From Polychytrium aggregatum (lineage: Eukaryota > Chytridiomycota > Chytridiomycetes > Polychytriales), in NCBI RefSeq assembly GCF_025602895.1, contig NW_026516222.1:620001-684000 (forward strand): 64,000 nucleotides of DNA, given 5' to 3'. Position 1 is the first letter of the stretch, and each line of letters opens with the position of its first letter. The notes beneath the pieces were generated by a model. It did not search any database. It saw only the letters and a list, made by a program, of their open reading frames with translations, and had not been told where the DNA came from. Positions 34,070-46,429 of this stretch are shown one piece after another. Made by a program: the position numbers and the translations under genes.

Positions 34070-34880
34070 CCGGCAAGGCTCTGTGAATACAGGGGGGACT
34101 CGGGCAGGCCGACCGGGTATCAGACTGGTGTCGGGCTTGGCACACCGACTGACGCAAGAATCCGAACAGACGGGCACCGTGGGAAACGAAAGTGCGTTGA
34201 ATCAGCAGCATTCGCCTGGAGCGAGGGCTTGTGCTTGCGCAAGCACGGGCTGGGCGGTCGACGCGCTGTGGGCAAGCCCAGGGGGTACAAGAGCCACAGG
34301 ACGGGGGCAGCTGGTGAGCAGGCGGACACCGGGGATTCGGGGAACGGGGAGAGCACTCGGCACAGTTGCTGCACAGTGGCTGCACAGTGACTGCACAGTG
34401 GCTGCACGCAGCCAGCCCGGCAAGCCACACGACACGCCGGCAAGGGGACCCGCGCCGCGCAACAAGGCCGCGCCCGTGGAATCGAACGCGCCCGTTCCCA
34501 TCGAACGTTCCTGGCCAATCGCCGCGCGGCCTGTGTTCCCGCGGAGGCGCGATGGCCCACCAATCCGAGCGAGCGCCGCTGACTCTGTGCGCCGGTGCGC
34601 GCCGCCCTCCGCTCTATATCAAGCGGCTTCCCGCCCTTCGCCGAGCCCATTTCGGCATCGCCCGCTTTCCCTGGCTTCGACTTTTGGCTCTGGCTTGTCT
34701 TCCAACCACCGTCCAACCACCGCCCTACCACCGTTCTGTCAGCGGTTTGCCCTTTCCGCTTCATCTTCTTCGCCACTCTGCCCGACACAGGCATGCTGTC
34801 GGCTTTCCCGGCCGACTTCTCTCCAAGACCACCCCGACCGCCACCGCCCACCCTGATTGCGCTGTGCTTCTCTGCCTGCC
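34070..34880. promoter_or_regulatory. upstream region of the AAAP transporter gene
   Basis: About 810 bp. It holds an 11-bp repeat (34365-34410), very GC-rich DNA to 34600, a weak TATA-like ctatatc at 34614-34620 and a long pyrimidine-rich tract from 34700 to the start codon. No gene recognised. Confidence 0.45.
34365..34412 (+). repeat. 11-bp tandem repeat in the AAAP promoter
   Basis: About four copies of gctgcacagtg. Each contains GTGCAGC on the other strand. Confidence 0.75.
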
Positions 34881-37800
34881 ATGCCTGCCTCGGCCCCAAG
34901 TCTCTCTGAATCCACTCTCAGTCGTGCCTCGACGCTCCAGAAGGTGCAGTCGCCAGCAACCGCAGCCCCATCCCCAGCGGCATTCGTTTGACGTCGCGAT
35001 TTCCGCTCGTGCAGCGGACAGTCGCGAATCTGGGTCCAGTCTTCTTCCTCCCACCCTGCTTCCTCCCACTGGCACGTCCCGCTGGCACGCCTCACCGCCT
35101 CGATCTGACATCCTCTGCATCCGTCTCTGTATCCCACCGACTCGCCTCGCCACAGCTCCTCAAGTTCAAGAACATTGGAAAGGTTCGTATGTCTCCGGCT
35201 GCCTCGGGCTGGCACCCGCTCGATCCAACAGGCAACTCAATTCTCGCTCTCCCCATATCCAGTTCGGCGGCATTTGCTTCCTCTACTGCTCCATTCTGGG
35301 GCCAAGTGTGCCTCAAATCCAGTCGCTCTTCCAGCAGGTAACGGGGATGCTTCCTCGCCTCATCTCTCGCGCTCACCTGGCCGCTTGAGATCATATATGC
35401 TCTGATTTCTGGAGCAATTACCGCACACTGCAGGAATACCCGTTTACGCCTCTTGATATCGACTGACGCCTCTTGATATCGACTGACGCCTCTTGATATC
35501 GACTGACGCCTCTTGATATCGATGCACCAACGTATCCTGCCTTGCGAACCCCTCCACCAACGTATCCTGCCTCGCCATGACACCACCTCCGACTCGGGAC
35601 GCAGTACGGATATGTCACGATATCGCTGCTCTTCCTGGCGTTCGCCATTATCAGCGCCATCGGCGCACTCTTCATCATCGAGGCGATGCAGTGCATCCCC
35701 GGCAATCGCCACTTCCAGGGCACGATCGAGTACGGCACGCTCATCAACTTTTACTTCAGCCCCAAGATGCACTACGTTGGCCAGCTGTTCTTGTATCTCT
35801 CCCTCGTCTTCTCTAGCGCCGTCTCTATCATCCAGTGCATCCAGGTTCGTCGTCGCCATGAATGTCGCTGGTGTTTCTGCGACCCATGGTGTAGACTGGA
35901 TGTGTCGCAACCGAATTGCTACGACCGACCCTCTCGACGACGCGGCAGCACGTCTGAATCGCCCCTCAATCTCGATATCGGCAATGGCCTCTGCCTCTGC
36001 CTCTGCATTCACTCCGTTTTGACACTGCTCGTCCATATTCTCTCCGTCCTCCTGCCATCTGCGCCCCTCCAGAACATGGATTCGATCATCATTGACATCT
36101 TCAAGAGCACATGCGGGATCGGTATTGGAAACGGACCCAAAGGCTGGCACTGTGTCGGCAGCTCGGCCGTCGTTCATCCAGGCAACCAATATATGGACTA
36201 TGGCAACGGCGTCATGCTTGTGACTCTGGGCACGCTGGTACGTCCTCGACCGATACTCTGGTGGCGTCCGAGCTCTGGGGCGACGCAGGACGTGAACAGA
36301 TGGTCGAGCCAGTCGAGGCGATCATCTCTTGGCATCGAATCGGGTCATCTTTGTGAGAGGGACATGGCAAAGAGCCTGAGCCGGGTGGACTGGATTGCCG
36401 GCCATGCTAACGGTTGTGCGCATTCTTGCTGTCGCCCACCGGCTGGTTTGCAGGTCATGGTCATGGTAATCGTTCCTCTCTCGCGATCTAGTCTCAACGA
36501 CAACATTTACGTCCAGATCGGTGAGCTGCCTCCTCCCTCTCTGCCAAATCTGCGTTCCGAGATTACCTTCCGGACGAACCCGATTTCGAGCCGGGTCGCT
36601 CCAGAACCTGCAGTGGACTCACCTTCAGGATCATACTGCCGACATAATCGCCTATTCGCGAGCACCAATGCGCTGACCCTCTCCTGCCCCCTCAATCGCA
36701 CCTTGCCTAGCTTCGTTCTTTGTCACAATCGCCGTGTTTGGGTTGTGGTTGGGCGTCTCTCTCTATGCGGGCGCGACGAGCGGCTGGCAAGCCATTTCGC
36801 CCTTTGGCCAGACACCCGACGGCGGCGCATTCGGTCCGATTATGCTGAGCTATGCCTTCATCACGGTGGTTCCGTCGTGGGTCAACCTCAAGGAAAAGTC
36901 CATCAACGTCCAGCGGACGATCTGGGAGTCAGTTGGGATCTCGTTTCTGACGTACATCATTGTTGGGCTCATTCGTAAGCATTTCAGTCATGGAATCAGT
37001 CGTGGCCATATCGCTATATCGCTATATCGCTATATCGCCATATCGCCATATTGCCATATCGCCGCAGCATCTGACACAGATCCCTCGCCATCCTCCTCAC
37101 ACGCACACGCACATCTGCAGCCGCCCTGGCCTTCAGCATCGACAGCAACTCGAATCTCCTGCTGGTCTTGAATACCCGAAGCCTGATCTTTCGCATCGCC
37201 AGCTATCTTTACGTCATCCTCGTCCTGATATCGTCCATTCCAGTTTACATCATTGTCAGCTACGACAACTTGATGCAGAATAAGGTCTGCTCATCGCGTA
37301 AGTGAAGACGGCCATGTGCCACACTCCCGCCGCTCTGCTTGGCCGATGCCTCGACATCTCCGCAATGGGATATGCAATGTGGTTCGCAGGTGCATCGCTG
37401 ACCAGCCGCCGAGGGTTTGTCTAGACCCAGCTGCGGCGTACGGTGGGCTACTCTGCACGGGCTTTCTTTCATACACTGACTCAACTCTTGTCCGCAGCGG
37501 TGGCAATCGTGCTTTGCTATATCGTGCCCTGGCTACTCGCCGTCCCTTTCCTCGGCGGCCCCTGGCTCAGCATCATCACCAACTGGTCGTCGGTGCTGTT
37601 TGTGTCGATTGCAAACATGATCATCCCCTTTGTGATCTACCTGAAAGCCGTCAGCTTCCGAAAGGCATACAACTCGAAGCGCGAGCTCACACCGCACCAG
37701 AAGGAGCTGCTCAGATCCATCCACAAGCCGTCGAACCGAATCATCGAGTACCTTGACCGGGACTTTGCCGACCCCAGCAATGTCGGCGAGCGCGTGCTCG

Positions 37801-38945
37801 AATTCATCCGCTCGCTCACCGGATCATCGAGGACGCCGACGATGCAGAGCCGGAGTATCCACGAAGAGCCCGGCAGAGGACGATCGAGCACCGGCTCGCG
37901 GGAGTCGCGAGGCTCAGTCGGTGGCTCTCCCTCGAGCAGCCCGGTGTTTGGAGCGATGCTGACTGTTCCCATGGCCGCTGGCCGACAGTCGAAGGACTTT
38001 GACCCCTTTCGCGGGCAACCGGCGGCGCTCGAGGAGAACAGGGACATCAAGGATATCAAAGACGTCAGAGACATCAAAGACTTCAAAGACGGCAAAGACA
38101 GCAATGCAAGTGGCGTCGATATTGATGAAATGCTGGAGATCTTTGGCGATGTCGTTGACCCCGACCTCGACGACGACGAGCGGAACAGGAACCCCCAGTC
38201 GCGGGTGCCACCGTTTGAGATTCCCGAGATTCGCATCTACGGCCCCGAATCGAGCTCCGAGGCCGTGAATGTGATCCAGTTCGCAACTAAATCCTCGATC
38301 AAGCCGGCAGCAGTGCCATCCGCAGACGAAGGCCGAGGCGACGACCGCCAGCACGGACTCTCTGTTCAGAAGCTGCGAGAGAAGACGGCCTCGCTGATGT
38401 CTCGCCAGACCGGAAGCGCCCTCAGCCTGTCTTTCTACGGCATCAAACCCTGGGGCTGGTCCAGCGGGCCATCCTCGCCGACCACCGCCCAGGAGGTGCC
38501 CAACCTCGATCGGCCGGCAAGCGACGACGCATCGATCCGGTCGTCGCCCAAATCATCGCCCCTGGATCCGCCCTGCCCTGAAATCGTGGAGCCTTCGAGC
38601 GAACAGCCATCGCCCAAGATGGGATGGAGCGATATCCCGCTGGGAACCGCCACAACGAATCCATACAGCCGATCCAGCCTTTCGATCGCCGAGAGACGTC
38701 CCGAGAGCCTGGCCAGCAAGCCGCGACCACAGCCGCCGCTGCGGCAACAGTCGATCGACACGGTGTCGTCCCTGCGGCCGGGAACGCTGCCGATCCACCC
38801 GCAGTTTGTGACGCCGGTCTTTCGGTCGCTTCCCAAGTCGATCCCGATCTCGGGGCTGTATGTGGCCTATGCGTCGGTGCTGATCACCCTGGCGGTCTCG
38901 GTGGTGTCGGTCGTCAATCTTGTGACGCAGCTGTCGCAAAACTGA
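34881..38945 (+). CDS. AAAP-family transmembrane amino acid transporter with a large cytosolic loop
   Basis: Nine exons: 34881-34943, 35156-35182, 35263-35337, 35605-35844, 36073-36237, 36454-36520, 36711-36974, 37121-37297 and 37498-38945. Phases close and give 841 residues. Family landmarks in order are TM1 GGICFLYCSILGPSVPQIQS, TM2 YGYVTISLLFLAFAIIS, then EAMQCIPGNRHF, IPxxxxSLNDNIYVQ, YAFITVVPSWVN, SYDNLMQNKVCSS and ITNWSSVLFVSIANMIIPF. About 11 membrane segments are visible; the last (YVAYASVLITLAVSVVSVV) comes at the very C-terminus. Between the last two lies a ~400-residue Ser/Pro/Asp-rich cytosolic segment with DIKDIKDVRDIKDFKD repeats, probably regulatory. Expected role: proton-coupled amino acid movement across the plasma or vacuolar membrane; substrate cannot be told. 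Two of its introns carry minisatellites. Confidence 0.88.
35441..35524 (+). repeat. 20-bp minisatellite in AAAP intron 3
   Basis: Four almost perfect copies of cgcctcttgatatcgactga inside the intron at 35338-35604. The unit contains the palindrome GATATC. Confidence 0.92.
37005..37072 (+). repeat. 8-bp minisatellite in AAAP intron 7
   Basis: About eight copies of atatcgct/atatcgcc in the intron at 36975-37120. Confidence 0.85.
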
Positions 38946-39019
38946 GCGCAGGTAGCGAGTCAGATGGCGAGGGAGAGCGCCTGTCGTGTTCAAGTCATGG
39001 TCTGTTGCAAATACAATTT
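38946..39019. other. 3' flank of the AAAP gene
   Basis: A short AT-richer stretch between the transporter stop codon and the Fanzor relic on the opposite strand. It contains acaatttaca, a possible polyadenylation context. Confidence 0.3.
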
Positions 39020-39670
39020 ACAGTCTATCCAGAAAGAAACCGGACACTTCCTTCCTGGCATCAGCGACACAAGTCTGCTGATCTGTAGACTTCAGTGGGC
39101 AGGTCGTGAGATTGTTTCCCGTCTTGGTTGGCAATCTCCTTGATTTCGTTGGTTGGGAAGCATGGTCTTGAATACACCCGGTCGATCTCCTGTGGCGATG
39201 ATCGACTGGCATACCGAGATCATGTTCCTGGCTGCATTGATGTCTCGATGTGGGAGTGTGGTGGATGCATTCGACCCTCTGCACAGCTTCATGGTTTCTC
39301 GATATCAAGATGCTCAGCCTTCTCGAGTCGCTTGGCTTCCCGACAATGTGAGCACACCTGGGATGTGTTGAACTCGTTCACCGAGCACACATGGATCTTG
39401 GAGACGGATCGGTCTGGTGGGCCTCTCTGGTGGTGGTGGAACTGCTCAAAGTACCGAGCGAACCTGAGTCTCCGTGGGCTGGATGCATATCCCCTCCCCT
39501 GTTTCCAGGATGCATTCCCAAAGGCAATCACCACTTCGGTCTCCTTGGACATACTTGCTTGGCCATGAATGCGATGAGTGGAAGTGTATTCAGGTTCCAG
39601 AAAAAACACTGTCATGGCCCAAAACGGGGTGTTCCCATTTCATTCTGGAAGCGCTGTAGTACTCAGCCCG
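39020..39670 (-). pseudogene. Decayed Fanzor (eukaryotic TnpB-like, OMEGA) nuclease, C-terminal part
   Basis: On the minus strand three blocks appear in the order expected for a TnpB/Fanzor C-terminus. Near 39510 is VVIAFGNASW. At about 39348-39395 is VNEFNTSQVCSHC, the V-E-TSQ-C-x2-C lead-in to the zinc ribbon. At about 39221-39250 is PHRDINAARNM, the RuvC-III RD-NAARN motif carrying the last catalytic Asp. The last two blocks are in different frames and the second Cys pair is not visible. No N-terminal recognition domain is found, so the gene is truncated and dead. TnpB-family proteins are RNA-guided nucleases carried by transposons; Fanzors are common in chytrids. No flanking inverted repeats were found. 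A related copy lies at 46430-46770. Confidence 0.72.
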
Positions 39671-40680
39671 GCACGATCCCGTCGGCGATCATGGAATCGC
39701 TGAACGACCACCCGGGATCGATGAAAATGCAACCAAAGATCTCCCGCCATTCGGACATGTTCTTGTCCTTGGCCATGCAAGACTCTGTCGCCGCGCTTGG
39801 CTTGACTCCCGTTGTTGTTCCCCCGTTGTCGTTCGCTGATCGTTCCCACACCGACACCGACGATCCCATCCAGCCCAGCCCAGCCCAGCCCAGCCCAGCC
39901 CAGGCCCAGCCCGGCCCGATCGGCCCCCGCCCGAGAGCGTCTCCCGACGGGAGAACCGATGGCGCGCAGAGTCTCTCCCGCGCTCATGCCCTCTCATCCT
40001 TCCTCCCTCCCTCCCGATCCCCTCCCCAGCTCCGTCTCCGCACCCGGCTCTCATCTTCCCGCCGGTTTCCTTCCTCCCCTTCGCCCGCTGTGGTCGAGCA
40101 GCATTCTTCGTCATCCGCGGCTATCCCTCCCGCTCTCTCTCTCGCTCTCTCCCTTGCTTTATCTGCCCAAATCCATATCACCCGCAACAACAATCTCTCA
40201 GCACACACCAGACACCCACGCAGATCCGACGCCTCTCCATCGCCTGCTTGGATCACTTACTTCCATTCGATCGTAAGCAGACCCGAGTTCCTCCTTGCTC
40301 CTCGCTTCTTTGGCCTGCTGTTCTGCTTCGCCCGGGCTTGGGGGCGGGATGTGCTCTGCTCAATGCTTGTCGTGCCCCCGGTCGTCTCCACTGACCACTC
40401 TGTTTCTTGATCTGCTGCATCCCCGTCGACAGGCCCTCTGCGAACACTGTTTTCGCCAGTCGCCATTTGCCCAGTCAATACAAGTCGCTGCCGACACCAG
40501 CCACCGGCAGTGCCGAGTGAACCATTCTTGCCCTCAACGTGGGCCGTTCCCTTTCCCATTTCCGTGGTTCCGATACATTCAGTACCTGATCAAACTCAAA
40601 CGAAAGAACCGAGACATCTCACCCAAAACAAGATAACAAAGTCACAAGAATCAGCCTAAAGAGAAACTCCCATCCCATTC
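39671..40680. promoter_or_regulatory. upstream region of the PCM1-like gene
   Basis: About 1 kb. It contains a 5-bp agccc run at 39868-39906, dense C/T-rich DNA from 39980 to 40160 and no recognisable gene. Alternative-frame open stretches here have only low-complexity Pro/Ser content. Confidence 0.45.
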
Positions 40681-43600
40681 ATGCTCACGTCAGACTCTGA
40701 TCCAACGGCTCGTCCCAAGCCCTCGCTCGCAGAGGCACCTGAGCCATCTGAAGCACCCGCTGCTGCCTCGTCCTCCAATCCCCAGACCCGTCCGCAGGAG
40801 CGATCTGGGCCGCCGTCTCACTTTCTCAAGCGTCCCAGCTCGGCCTCCTCGATCTTGAGTCAGATGCACAACGACAAGCTGGGCGCTCGTGCCCATCTCG
40901 ATCCTTCTCGCCTCGAGCTATCAGACCTACTCGGGCGAGCCGTCCACCGCCCAACGCCCAGATCCACTGCCGGAAAATTGCCTTTCCGCCCCAGTTCCAG
41001 GGCTTCAGAGCCCCCCGCATCAACTCGAGACGATCTCGACTCGCAGGACGACAGGGCCGCCGCTGATGGAGACTCTGTCGACGAAGAAAGCACCATTCCC
41101 ACGATCCGCTGCCTGGAGGATCTGCTCGAGATGGATCCCAAAGGCATCGCGTTGCTCGAGAAGAGGTCAGTACTGTTGCGAGTCGACTCGGATCTTTGGC
41201 AATGGTCGGGGCCCGACGCGTAGCCGATCAGCATAGTCATGATATCCATGGCCGCACTTGCTTGCTGTCATTGGCAGCTATCGCGATCTCGCCGCGCCGA
41301 CACTGATGAGTTGACTGTGTCTGACAATATGGATGGGTAATGAACCCGCTTTAGACAGGACGCTAGGCTCAAGAATGTCGCTGCCAAGCTCAAGCATGTT
41401 CAAACCAACCTTGGGAGGTGAGTGTTGCACGGCGGCCGTACTTGAACAAACCACATGCAAGCGGATGAACTGGCCTCTGGCCGAACGATCGGCAGCGCAC
41501 ATTGCCTTGTCGCTAACCCGCTCGATGGCGCCGCCGCTTCTCTGAAACAGAGACTCGAGCAGCACCCTCACGCCTCTCAAGGAAATCTTCTCGCCCTGTC
41601 CTGGACTTACCGACGGCAATGGTGCAGCAGCAGCAGCAAGCGCCAACGAGCCCGCCGCTGATGCCGACTCCTCGGAGAGTCTTGTCTTCCAAGACTATCC
41701 TCTGGATGCCCTGCTCGACTCGATCGAGCGTCTCCACGGTGCTACCACTGACAAGGAAGAGGAGCTTATATCGTCGTCGCCGTACAAATCAACCCAGGAG
41801 GCTCTCGAGCAGATGAAGGAGCTTCAGATGATTCAAGCTACTCGCCAGGCCCAGCTCGCCAAGCTGCTCGAGCTCCGAGATCACCATGAGCGCGAAAGAC
41901 AGGCTAAGCTGGAGCAGCTCCGAGAGCTGGAGCAGCGCAAGAATGAGCTTATGAAGCTGCGCTCGCAGTTGGCCATGCTTGAGCACCTCAAGGGCTCAAG
42001 CGACCGCTCCGATCCTGCCCAAGGAGATTCGGGCCCACCCAAGACCACACAGCTGGAAACCCCAGCAGTGGCCTCGACTGGAGGCGAGGCTTCTTCAGAG
42101 CAAGTCGCCTCCGACAAGATGAGCTCCACAACTCATAATGTATCCATCTGCCACGAGCAATGCCAGGACCAGGACGGCCACCACCAATCCCGCCGCACCA
42201 TCGTCCGAACCACTCTGGCGCAAGATTCCACAGGCAACATTGTCGAGCTGGTCGAGTCCCGGGAGAGTACCCTCCATGCAACCACTCTCGAGGATGTTGG
42301 AGTCGGGTCTGCAGCTGTCCAGGTCGAGTCGTCTCACACCAGCACCGTCATCGAGGAGGTCCGTGAGCGTCTTGTGCAGATCAATGAACAAGCGCTGGAG
42401 GGTACTGAAGCGACATCGAGAGCACAAGATGTACAAGCCAGCGACGAGCCACAAGCGTCTCAAGAGGACGAAGACGAGGTGATCAGCTTCGAAGAGCATG
42501 ATGCCTTTGAGCAGCTTCTAATGCTCAAACAGCAAGAAGACGAGATGGGGCGTCTGCGCGAGCAGCTGACCAAGCTGAGAAACCTCAAGGCCGAGCTTGA
42601 GAGCAAGCAGTGCCTCCTCTCGCAACTCGACGAGTCCATGCAACTCAGCGCCTATGAACAGGACTCCCCTATCCTTGGTACCCATCGCTCTCAAGCGGCC
42701 ACCAAGCCGCCTGTCTATTCATGTGCCGATGGAGCCTGTGGCTCGGACTGCGATCGCGAAACCGACCCCGTCGAGTCTGTCTCAATCGACCTGCTCTCGT
42801 GTACTCTGAACGACATTGAGAATGAGCTTGAAGCCATCGAGGACCGTCACGAGGCCCGCATGCTGCGGCGCCGCGAGAGATTCGATGCCGAGCCCGCGGG
42901 CTGTTTGTCCTTGCGAAGAGTCTCTGTCGACGACCATGCCACCTTGACGGAGCACAAAGACCAGGACGATGCGTTGAGGGCAAGGCTCAATGTTAATCGA
43001 GAGCATGATGAAGTGAGCCTCGATGACTTGATGCGCCGCCTCTATGAGGCCTCTGTTAAGGACCCTCAGTTCATGGAGGACCTCACTCGCTCGAAGGCCC
43101 ATGGAATCGTGAGACCGACTGCACTTGAGGATGAAGGCGATGAGAGCAAGGAGAACATTGACTTTGCAACCAGAGGCCGCCCTTCGATCAAATTTGCCTG
43201 GGAGCTCTACGGCGGAGAGGAAGAGGAAGAAGAAGAGGACGAGAGCGACGATAGCCAAGATTCACCTGGCAGCCGAAAGCCCGTGGGTGATAGCGAAATA
43301 GTGAACGATGATGCTGTCGAAGCCGAGGAGAGGATCGAAGAAGAGATTGAAGACGACGGCGAGAGCGGGGATGAAGTCAGCGACAGAGACAACATTGTAG
43401 GCTCCTTGTTTGGTCGCGATCCAAAGAGACAATTCCCAAGCAGCTTTGAGATCAGCGCCAGGGAGCGCAAGCGACTCAAAGAATCCCAAGAGCTCCGCTC
43501 GGGCATGCTTAACGCAAGACGCAGTGACATCGAGACCCAGACATCTCCATTCGAAGATGGGCGTGCGTATGCCGACGTTCAGGGTTCCCAAGACGAGAGC

Positions 43601-46211
43601 GAAAACGAGAGCGAAGGCGATGACGATGAGGATGACAATGACGATGACGCCGATAATCAAGTCGAGGGCGATGAGGGTGCGCGTCAGAATGTCGACGATG
43701 TCGACGATGACGACGACGACGACGGTATCCTTGACGGCATGCTGGATGAAGCGTCGCTTGCAGAAACGCGATCAAAGGTGACCGAAGGCATCGAGGTGGG
43801 TCGCGCAGTTGCAGTTAGAGCGGTATTTCGGAAAGATGCCCAGCCAACGCCCGAGGCTGATAGTGGGACCGACCAACATGAGCACGTTGACCGACATCCC
43901 CTCTGGCCATACCACAGCAAGTCATCGGCCATCTCCAGACGTTGAGACTCGTCATGAGGGCCGAGGATTTCCCGCCTGGGCAGCAGGGTAGCTACATGGC
44001 TCTGTACGAGCGTCTCCAAGCCCAGCTCAAGGATCTCCGGAATATCAAATCCAAGATCGATGTGGTGCAGTTTTATATGGATCGACAAAAGGTAGCGTGT
44101 GCCACGAAATAGCTTGAGGGACCTTTTGGGTGATTGGCAAATGCTGAACTCGTGTATTCAAAATCACGAAATCAGAAGGTCGGACAAGGCTTGGGCAAGC
44201 TCGAGGACATGTACCAGGGGCGGCGCGATAAAGATGGCCCAGAGCAGCGCGAAAACGACAGCGATGGTATGTGACCGACTGTGAACGATGCCATTTGCCA
44301 GAGAGCGTTTGGTTGCGACCGCTTCAAGTAGCATGATTTGGCAGCCCTGCTCTGAATAGGCTTGGAAGTGCCGTGGCTTTTCCTGTTGATGTCCTGCGTG
44401 TCTGCGACTGAATGCTCTTGTAACATCTTTGATTCGACTACGACACTAGTAGCAGACGCCAAAGTGCCTCGTGATGAGCAGCCCCACGTGTCAGATGCAG
44501 AATCAGATGCAGAGGACAACGAACCAAGTACATATGCTGCCGAGGTGAGGATGTTACCATTGTCGATTGCCAGCTCATCCAAATGGCGTCGCCCATGCAT
44601 GATGGCTTGGGTTTTATGGAACTGAATACAGAATGGGGCTGCACGGAACAGCTTTGGATGGCATGGCCCTGATCGGACTGCTTATTCACTGCCAGATTCG
44701 AAAGGGGCTCGACATCCGCAAGGCCGAAACCCAAAACATTGGCGCAGTCGCTCCTGAGACCCAGGAGCTTCGCAGGTAAGACGGTTGGCTGCTTTGTCTT
44801 GTCGTGATGGAAGGCATTGCCAACCCGCGCTGATGCTGGGTGAAAATGGATAGCGGCAACAAGAGGACTGTTGATCACGAGCAACCCTTCATTCTGGTGC
44901 AGTGGCGAGGTTCAGAGTCTCTGGGTCAGCCTTGATGATGAGCCCGAGTCTGCAGAAACTGAAAATGCCCCAGAGACATCGAGAGAGACTCGAATCGAGA
45001 ACGAGGAAAACATTGTCAAGAAGGGCTTTGATTTCCATCGGCGCCGAGTCGAACTCGATATGCAGAGCGGAGCCGTCAGAGAGCTCGACGGCACATCCGA
45101 GCATAGGTGTGTGGACTCGACCATGGGTACTCGCTCCCCTTCAGAGTGAGCGCAGACGTCGGGAGCAAAACTGATGGTGGATAGGCTCTGCACAAGGAGC
45201 GACATAGACATGTGCAGGGCTCGCAAGGTACCGATATCTGTCGCTACAGGCGATGAGACTGTGGCTGACAGGCCGTGTGCTTTCTTAGACTGTTTGATCA
45301 GGTCAAGAGCGAGATCCACCGCGACGCTGCCGCCGTCATTGCCCAGTTCGACACGGAGCCGTACTTCCTCATGATGCTCTTCCGAAACTTGAAGAAGATG
45401 GACTCGGTCTATCTTCGACAGAGGCTTTTGCTTGCTCTCGACTCGATTTTGGAGGATCGCGAGAATATGATGGAGCAGCCGTTGTCCCCGAGCGAGCATC
45501 CATCCCGCGGCAAGGCGCCGATGGTGCGGTTCCAGGACGACCAGGCTCCGCCAATTCAGGACACGGTCTCCTTTGACTTTGCGAGCCGACGAGCCAGCAA
45601 TATCCAAGTAAGTTGACTCCTCTCATGTGCTTGATCTCTGCCATAATCCCGAGGGCATCAGTCTCGAGCGGTCAACTGAATCCCGAGTCTCATCTGTACC
45701 GAACAGGACCACATCTACGAGGTTAGTATCCTGTCGTCGCATATCTGGGAGTAGCTTTCGTCGCGGGCAAGCTGGTCGCTCTTTCGTTGCCATCGCCCGC
45801 CCAAGTAACTCTGGTTCGCATTGTTCCCATGGCACTTCAATCAGTACATTGATCTGGTGGTCACGGACCCATCCTATCCGATGATTACCCGTGCCACACT
45901 CAAGACCATCCAACAGTATCTGTTGTCGCTTGATCCAGAGGTGGAGCCGCAAATGCCCGAACTTGCCAAGGAAATGGAGGTGTTCGTGGGAATGCCTGCC
46001 ACCGACTGCGGCGAGGACATGAAGGAAGTCATCATGGATATCATTGGCAAAGGTACGTTGCTCGAGTCAAGTCGCGGCGTCGAATGGAGAGTGATGCGAT
46101 CGATCTGATGACACTGGAACTGTTGATACCATCGTCATGATTCTGGAATACTTATAAGGCTTCTCGATGAACACTGCACAGCTGCACCCAAGCAGCAGGC
46201 TGATTGATTAG
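40681..46211 (+). CDS. PCM1-like centriolar-satellite coiled-coil protein
   Basis: Twelve exons: 40681-41169, 41359-41417, 41551-43795, 43984-44091, 44176-44266, 44456-44544, 44696-44775, 44903-45106, 45289-45607, 45706-45720, 45845-46052 and 46159-46211. All phases agree and give 1,319 residues. A Ser/Pro-rich N-terminus is followed by coiled coils (LKNVAAKLKHVQTNLG, MKELQMIQATRQAQLAKLLE, LREQLTKLRNLKAELESKQC). A very acidic tract lies around residues 850-950, and then a conserved-looking C-terminal helical block: LFDQVKSEIHRDAAAVIAQF, EPYFLMMLFRNLKKMD and YLRQRLLLALDSIL. The pattern of several N-terminal coiled coils plus an E/N-P-FL--LF-xLxxL---LRQR C-terminal domain resembles pericentriolar material 1 (PCM1), which organises satellites around basal bodies. 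That would suit a flagellated fungus. The match is from memory of the family, so orthology is moderate. Exon 10 is only 15 bp. Confidence 0.65.
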
Positions 46212-46429
46212 AGCTGGAAAGAAGCCATGGCTGTGCCCTTGATTCGAACGGCTGCTGTCGGGAACAACGGCGATGGTTAAAATTACTGCGAGCTGCTCGT
46301 ATGCCTCACGCCATCATTTTGCTCGATTTGCTGCCGGGGATTGGTTTTTACTCTGGTCCGCAATATGCGTGAATGCAAACTCTACCCCATTATTTGGTAT
46401 TCGATGGGATGATCCACAATAATACTCAG
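46212..46429. other. 3' flank between the PCM1-like gene and Fanzor relic 2
   Basis: A short AT-rich stretch following the PCM1-like stop codon, containing aataatac near 46420. No gene seen. Confidence 0.3.
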
